Of a DNA stretch of 64,000 bases, positions 57,531 through 64,000 are shown piece after piece. Under the pieces are notes generated by a model. It did not search any database, was not told the DNA's origin, and saw only the letters and a program-made list of their open reading frames with translations. Every line of letters starts with the position of its first letter. Within the stretch, counting starts at the first letter, position 1. The translations under genes were made by a program, and so were the position numbers. This DNA is from Mauremys mutica (lineage: Eukaryota; Chordata; Testudines; Geoemydidae): contig NC_059082.1 in assembly GCF_020497125.1 (NCBI RefSeq), positions 59,908,948 through 59,972,947 of the forward strand, read 5' to 3'.

Positions 57531-60500
57531 TGATGTTTTGGTTACAGATGAAATGCAAGATAGTATACTCAAAAGCTTGGGATTTAATCAATATGTCATT
57601 CTAGAGACAGAAGCATATGTGAGTTGCTTGATGATAGAGAATAGGATGGTAGATTAAGAGTAGGACAGAGACAAATTCTGTTCATGGCATGCCCAGGAAA
57701 TCCATCCTGAGAACACGATAAAACCTGCAATATTGCCATTGGCAATATGGCAATTTCCACTGATATTACACTAGTTGTGATGCGATTGAGAGTCACATTA
57801 TCATGAAGTAGCATTGCTGAAAGCTATTAAATAATCATAGCTGTACATCCTGACATTATGTTAATTATCACTGTTACCCAACAATTTGTACCCAAGGCAC
57901 TCGAGTAGTGGTCTGCCTATAATTATAAATGGATTGTTAATTTATTCTGCCCGTATGGGGAGAAAGGTAGTGACCTGCCCTAAAGGAATTGCCAGGGAGT
58001 TTGTCTCCAACCCGCAGAGGACTCTCCAGAGCAGTCTAATCCTGCTAACCCTGGAAAGGACACAGAGCCCTCTGCTCAAAGAACTTTGTTCTTCAAAAAC
58101 AAAGTCTTATTTATTAGGAGAAAGTTTGGTGGTTACAGTATATCTAGTAAAGCAAGAAAAGGAAAAGAAGAAAATTACAATGTATAATAGCTAATAAGGC
58201 TATTGAATTACTCTTAAAGGTTATACATTTAAATGGTACAAGGGACTACACAGACTATGAGACAAATACAATGTTGTGATACTGGTACACATTGAACTTT
58301 TCATACACATGCATAAGGCCTCCAATACAATAACATTGGGCTTATTACAATGTAACATACAAATACTCTATGCATATGTATAAAACAACATTACAATACA
58401 ACATTAAAGAAACATTAAGATTACCATTTCGTGACTGGTGATCAGACGGTCACAAAATGGGGTGGGGTGGATCACACATAGAAGCAGGCATTCAACTTTA
58501 TTTATAGGCATACTAAGTCATTTCTCAAGAATCATCCTAAAAATCAGACTTACACTCTTTCAACAATCCCTTTGAATTGTCTAGGGTACTTCTGCTCTGT
58601 CAAGTATGTTTTACTGCTTGTGATTTTTTTCTTCTTCTGCTGCTGCTTCTCCTTTCCTCTTGCCTCTTTTTTGAGTCTTCTCCACTATCACTCATACCCA
58701 CACACTCTAGCTTGTCATCTGTCTCCTTATGTACAGTTTCTGGCCTCCTCTGATTGGTTGACCTTTTAAGCTGAGAGCTCCCTAATGGGTGGCAACTCAT
58801 TCAGCCAATCAGCTTTGCTCTGACATCATAGCTATTCCTCCTCCTGCCCCTCCCTGCAGATATTTTTAGTAATTTTCTTGAACTTTGTTTGACCTTTGTT
58901 TCCTGCTTGCTCTTGGTCAATTTAGTCTGTGTCCTCCATCTTTCATGTTTTCTAATAGAAAATCAATGTGTCCACCATTCTGGATTTTTAACTATAAACT
59001 ATCATTCACTATAACTTACCTAAAGCATCTAGCCTAAAACTAACTATTGCTCCGTGAAAACTAAAGTACTCTGATGCTAACACTACCTTTGAAATGATAA
59101 CTGGGAGAAGTGAATTGCTCCAGATGTTTCTCATTCCCCTCCCCCTTCTTACTGTCAGTATCCCTATCCAGGGTGCTGAAATGTATACAGGATTCAATGC
59201 AAGTGAAAATCTCTTGTAACATCACAACACAACTTCAATTCTCATTGAAGCTTATTAATTATACCTCAGAACAGAGCCCTGCTGAAGACACAGCTCTTAA
59301 ACTTATTCCTGTTTTCGCTATAAATATATCTATTATCAAAGAACAGGGGTTCTGGTGATAGTGAGAGGGAATATTGGAAACAAATGACTACATGTATAAC
59401 AAAATCACAACACACTTTCTAAAGACTAAACTTAACTATCAAGGCATTCCCCTATCTCCAACAAAAAATTTCCCCCTGTATTTTCAATAAACTTGATTGA
59501 CACCCTGTCTCAATGCATCAAGTCCACACTGCAGCTAGTCCACACAGATTGAAAGAATACATAGGGGTTCATCTCTTCCTCAGATATAGTTATGACCCAT
59601 AAACAGGATAACGCCTGCTGTTTGGCTCTTCCTGTTAATTTCCTCTCTTGAAGATTCCACAATCTTTCATTAGAATTTGGCTCAGACTTGAGTAGAGACC
59701 CACTGTGAACCATACAATACTTAAATTTCATGTAAACAGAGAGAGAGAGAGACATTTCTTGTCCAAAAAAGACTTGTTTTTCACCTTTGTTGGTGTTCAG
59801 TCCCCTGAAAACCACCAGTATGATGCAAGCTTTTACTAGAGACCTTATATCACATTCTTTGATGAACTAGAATGGAAACAATAGACCCAGGATATTCCTA
59901 TAACCCTTATGCACCCTTTATACCCTCTGCCAATTGGCATCAAGAGACCCCTGGGTCACAGTATTCTTTATATATAATTATTTAACTTGGGCACTGACCA
60001 GTGTGTTGGCTTGAGGATAGGATTAAAAATTTCAGCTTTCCCTCTGCTTGTTAATTTTCACTAAAAGAACAGGAAGGTCTAATGTTAACAGTTTCTGTAA
60101 TAGCTGCTGCCTTAGCAGATTATCCTTTTGCAAAAACAGAAGTGCAGGAGACATGATTCACTGCTATAAGACCATAAACACAGTTCATTAAGAATCTAAT
60201 TGTTTGAAGATGGCAGTAACCTATTTTTCTTTTAGTACAAATGAAGGGTTAATTCATTGTAAAAATGCATTTTACCCCAAACTTATCTCAGTACCGAGTC
60301 TGACTTGCTCTTGGGAAATGTGTGCATAATACTATATGAACCCCACTGTGTTATGTTTTCAAGTGATGAATGCAAGTTCAGGAGAGGACTGAATATCATG
60401 CTGCCATGATTGATGGATTGCAGTAAAGTGCCAGCTATACAGCTTGTACACTCTTGGGCTCCATGGTGCTGCACTAGCATCAGCATTGAAAAGAGTCTCT

Positions 60501-61779
60501 TCGTTTAAACTTTTGGCTAGGGTGTAGATTTTTGAAATAGCTGCCAAGTGAAGCAAGAGGAGAGAGAATTAAGAAAACAGCAACTGAAAACAGGATTGAG
60601 AAGGGGAGTGGGGAACTTGGAGTAAACCTTTTTTATGTTCTGGTAACTCATTTGACTTGTCTTCATTCTGGGCGGCTCCTTGTTATAGTGTCTGTATTTT
60701 CACTTTCCAGGCTTGAAATGATCAAATTAATAAAAAAAAAGAGAAAAGGTGGAGCAATTCAATCTCTTTAAAAAATAACTAGAGATTTTAAGTTGTAGAA
60801 TGCCATATACTGAGTGGGTGTTTCTCCCTTGAAGGCTCATATACTTCCTTTATTCAGTGACATTTCAGATTCCCCAACTTTTTTTTTTTGGCTCTGTTCT
60901 GTTGAAGACAGTAACCCTTTAGGAATTCTGTCTAGTTAACTCTCATTCAAGCCATTGGAGATTTCAACAGTCTGTCGCCACAATCTTTTACCACATTTTC
61001 TTATTATTTATAGGTTAGATCTTGCATCAGTGCAATGCTTCTGCCATATTGCTCGAGATATGCCAGTAAATTCAATATGGCATTTTGCAGCCCCAGACTT
61101 GCCTCCAAGGCCTTGTTTTTCATACAGAAAAATACTTTGTGGAAGAATGGGAGCCGGCTGACTGCAAAATGTGCTTGAATAATAACACTGGTCTCAGCTG
61201 AAATTTTACACTCTGGATGAATCATCAGACATGCATTAAACATCTATCTTCTCCAGAAAGAGATAAAAAATCTTCCTCCTGATGTTACCCCTAGGATCTG
61301 GCCAAAAACAATTTCACACTAGAGTGTGAAGCAGGCAAATTTGACCAAATGGCAGGCAGTGATTTCAGTTCAATTTTGATTCTGATCTGAGAGTCTATTT
61401 GCCTTTTGATGCAGCAATCAGGGATGACCTAATAGTACCAACATGACAGAAGTCAACCTTAAAAGACCTGCCACTGAGCACAGGGAAAAGCCCTTTTTCT
61501 GTAATGGTCTCCACACATCTTGCTTTCCTTATTGAAAAAGGAATATCTCATGAGAGCAAAATCCTAACACAGGGTCAGGGCACTTCATAAGACTGAAGGA
61601 AATATGTAGGTTTTCCTACTGCCTCAATACTTCAGGCTGTCTCTTTCTACCAGTTGGTGGCAGGGAGTCAGCCTGCTGTATGTAAAGTGGTGGTGAGGGC
61701 AGAGTTGCAGGGGGCTGTGGACTGATGGACAAGGGGGATAAAATTGTTCAAAAAGGTTGATTCCAATGAGCGGCTCTGG
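57531..61779. other. Long unique A+T-rich stretch
   Basis: About 4.2 kb without a recognised transposon. Minor structures are an 8-bp hairpin around 57729-57748 ('atattgccattggcaatat'), a TTC/CTG-rich patch at 58627-58668 and a short GA run at 59738-59753. 57990-58200 has a compact moderately GC-rich block followed by A-rich text that could be a decayed LTR read on the minus strand, but no termini were found. Confidence 0.45.
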
Positions 61780-61975
61780 CAGGGCTGGCTCCAGCTTTTC
61801 TGCTACCCCAAGCAGCAAAAAAAAGAGCAGCGGCACATCAGCAGCAGCTCAATCACGCCGCTTCTTCTGCGGCAGTTCGGCGACGGGTCCTCCCTCTCTT
61901 CCTCTTCAGCGGCAATTCAGGGGCCGCTCAAAGAGGAAGATGGAATGAGGGACCCGCCGCCTGGAGCCAGTCCTG
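61780..61975. mobile_element. Non-autonomous hAT transposon (196 bp)
   Basis: The ends CAGGGCTGGCTCCAG and the complement of CTGGAGCCAGTCCTG are the inverted repeats. The 8-bp target duplication GGCTCTGG is perfect (61772-61779, 61976-61983). The interior holds 'taccccaagcagca' and CpG-rich palindromes ('gccgcttcttctgcggc'). It is related to the 1445 and 25736 elements. Confidence 0.95.
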
Positions 61976-61983
61976 GGCTCTGG

Positions 61984-63029
61984 ATATCCCTTGCTTCAAG
62001 CACTTTGCAAAGTCAGAATCTTTCCTAGAGGAGTGTTCAGATGATATTGCTATTGGTGGACTAGTTAGAGATATGGTTATGAAGAGATTTTCTTTCTCTG
62101 CATTACCACCGTTTAGGAAACGAGTTCAGCAATAATGAGTCAGGCTGGGAATTTTGATTTCACTCTTGACCATAGAAAAGCCCCAGGCATTAGTCACACT
62201 TTGCTTTGACTGTGTGTGATTCACTTTCCCAATATGCATATGTTGTACCCTTGTTTAGCCTGTGTTAAACCAAGCACCAGAAAGCTATAACTTATCATTT
62301 GGTTCAATTATTATTCCCTTCTGGCTTCTGTGTCACTTGTGGCTAATACAGAATACAGTGGCACATTTTTTCACTGGCTCAAGATACTGTAATCATTTTA
62401 TGACAACTCTGCATATTTTAACACATTGAAATTCTCTGAGGCAGATGTGTAGCTATATAGCCTATTTTACTTGTTCCCAGAAGTCTGTAGATGGTGTGCA
62501 GCAGTGATTGCAACCATGTTGCATTCCAGAGCAAGGGAGAGCAGAGGATCAGATGGGAACAAATAAGATGGTGTGTCAGCCATATTTGTTCACACTGAAT
62601 GGGAGTAAATTTCAAGTCATGTGAGTGCATACTCACTCACATTTAAGTGCAGGGTGTGGCAAAGAATGGAAGTGTCTGAGGAGGCCTGGCCTTAAATGTG
62701 ATCATGAGCCTGCAAATAAGGAGCTTGACTACATGCACTGCTCTTTGGCCATTCTGCAGCTATTTGATAAGAGTAACATGATCACTGGGCTCAGCACTTT
62801 TGCCTTGCACTTATATATGCAACTCTTCCCACCTGAACTGTGAAAGACTAAGCCACAAATAATCAGAACATCTCTTCATAGGCCTTGTCTTTACAAGGAA
62901 AATGTTTGGATAACCATTAAGCTATCTCCATGTTAAATTCCTATGTCAAGGAACGATGTAGTTTTAAGCTGCATTTCAGCTGATAAAAGAAAAGCTGGGA
63001 AGATTGTAACATGGGTTAGTTAACACAGG
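61984..63029. other. Unique DNA, no gene
   Basis: No feature recognised. Confidence 0.5.
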
Positions 63030-63178
63030 TTCAGGGGCCTTGGAACAATTTTTATAGTGGTGGTGCTGAGAGCCATTGAACCAAACTGTAAACCCTGTAT
63101 ATAATGGAAACCACTTCAAGGCACGGGGTGCAGTAGCACCCTCAGCACCCCTACTTTCAGCACCTATGCACAGGTTGG
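63030..63178. repeat. Probable non-autonomous DNA repeat
   Basis: The text 'gaacaatttttatagtggtg', 'gagagccattgaaccaaact', 'aaaccctgtatataatggaa' and 'agcacccctactttcagcac' fits a reptile repeat I recognise by sight. Ends are weakly inverted ('ggtgctgag' and 'ctcagcacc'). Limits and superfamily are uncertain. Confidence 0.45.
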
Positions 63179-63204
63179 TAGTAAAACTTTTTTTTCTCTG
63201 TAGT

Positions 63205-63846
63205 TGTGACAGACCCAGGCCAGTGGGGTAGAGGAGTCTGGTAGAGGGCAAATATACTGGTCACTGGATGAGTAGTTTTCTGTTCCCTGAGTGACCAGAG
63301 CAGGGGCGGCACTAGAGTAATCAGGAACCTGCTAGAACCAATTAAGGCAGACAGGCTGATTAGATCACCTGCAGCCAATCAAGGCAGGCTAATCAGGGCA
63401 CCTGGGTTTAAAAAGGAGCTCACTCCAGTCAGGCGAGGGGGAGCCAGAGGAGAGGAAGTGCGTGTAAGGAGCTGGGAGCAAGAGGTACAAGGAGCTGAGA
63501 GTGAGAGGTTGTGCTGCTGGAGGACTAAGGAGTATAAGCGTTATCAGACACCAGGAGGAAGGTCCTGTGGTGAGGATAAAGAAGGTGTTTGGAGGAGGCC
63601 ATGGGGAAGTAGCCCAGGGAGTTGTAGCTGTCATGCAGCTGTTACAAGAGGCACTATAGACAGCTGCAATCCACAGGGCCCTGGGCTGGAACCCGGAGTA
63701 GAGGGCGGGCCCGGGTTCCCCCCAAACCTCCCAACTCCTGATCAGACACAGGAGGAGTTGATCCAGACTGTGGGGAAGATCACTGAGGTGAGAAAATCTG
63801 CCAATAAGCGCAGGACCCACCAAGGTAGAGGAGGAACTTTGTCACA
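63205..63846 (+). mobile_element. Solo LTR (642 bp)
   Basis: The termini are TGTGACAGACCC and ACTTTGTCACA, so TG...CA with short inverted ends. CCAAT (63374) and a TTTAAAAAGG TATA-like box (63407-63416) give plus orientation. Downstream blocks 'cacagggccctgggctggaa' and 'cccggagtagagggcgggcc' align with the LTRs at 18440 and 45936. Target duplication is unclear; only AGT matches on both sides. The open frames on both strands inside it are GC artefacts. Confidence 0.75.
63371..63416 (+). promoter_or_regulatory. LTR promoter: CCAAT and TATA-like box
   Basis: GCAGCCAATC at 63371-63380 precedes TTTAAAAAGG at 63407-63416, the usual LTR U3 order. Confidence 0.5.
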
Positions 63847-64000
63847 AGTAAAGACATAGTCATTGTGTCCATTTACCTGAGCAGTCTTGTGTTTAATCAA
63901 CAGAGAGGCTGGATTTACTAATTCTCTGACTTCAGCATTAAAACTTTTACAGCTCACCTCCAGAATTATATACCATAGCCTTCCTATATTGTTTTCAAAT

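Noticed and set aside
57990..60000. A minus-strand endogenous retrovirus segment
   Set aside because: The A-rich text looked reminiscent of LTR-proximal sequence, but no LTR termini, primer site, target duplication or coding motif could be shown.
63389..63859. Frames of 133 and 144 codons on opposite strands
   Set aside because: Both sit inside an LTR and overlap each other; no protein family is recognised.

Overview
The window is vertebrate nuclear DNA and almost certainly turtle, probably a cryptodire. The best evidence is a tRNA-headed SINE at 33890-34076 (minus strand) with the layout of the turtle Cry-I family. Supporting this are CR1 LINE 3' ends with turtle-style tails (4170-4228, 48110-48172), a PIF/Harbinger element of the type common in turtles, and several hAT, MIR-like and LTR families I know from reptile genomes. 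No host protein-coding exon, tRNA, rRNA or other structural RNA gene could be supported. The DNA reads as an A+T-rich intergenic or deep intronic stretch, and the longer open frames lie inside GC-rich transposable elements. The only coding remnants belong to transposons: CR1 ORF2 tails at 3442-3741 and 47465-47758, a Harbinger transposase tail at 54425-54720 and a Harbinger accessory protein at 54861-55322. All are broken.

Layout. 1-13 kb: mostly unique A+T-rich DNA with a hAT element (1445-1769), a CR1 end (3433-4228), a MIR-like SINE (6704-6998) and a 28-base retroposon insertion with a 13-bp target duplication (7824-7876). 13-23 kb: unique DNA, small palindromic MITEs, an LTR (18440-19041), two retroposon tails and a local ~100-bp duplication. 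23-34 kb: several cleanly bounded insertions. These are a MITE with 10-bp duplication (23031-23148), two hAT elements (23739-24072, 25736-25872), the second inside one arm of a 600-bp inverted repeat, two old CR1-type LINE remnants, a Harbinger-type MITE, a complete solo LTR with two tandem arrays (32609-33700) and the Cry-I SINE. 34-44 kb: sparse. 44.4-48.2 kb: one CR1 copy interrupted by a TA-flanked DNA transposon, a hAT arm, an inverted-repeat retroposon and an LTR. 53.6-55.9 kb: a 2.2-kb two-gene Harbinger element with 3-bp duplication. 57-64 kb: a CpG-rich orphan segment, another hAT with perfect 8-bp duplication and a further LTR.

No gene set acts together here. What the window offers is a readable insertion history: for at least ten insertions the target duplication can be read directly, and in four cases the pre-insertion sequence can be inferred from a mirrored arm, the flanks or the interrupted element. 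Family names come from recognition without a repeat library; boundaries and target duplications were read from the bases.
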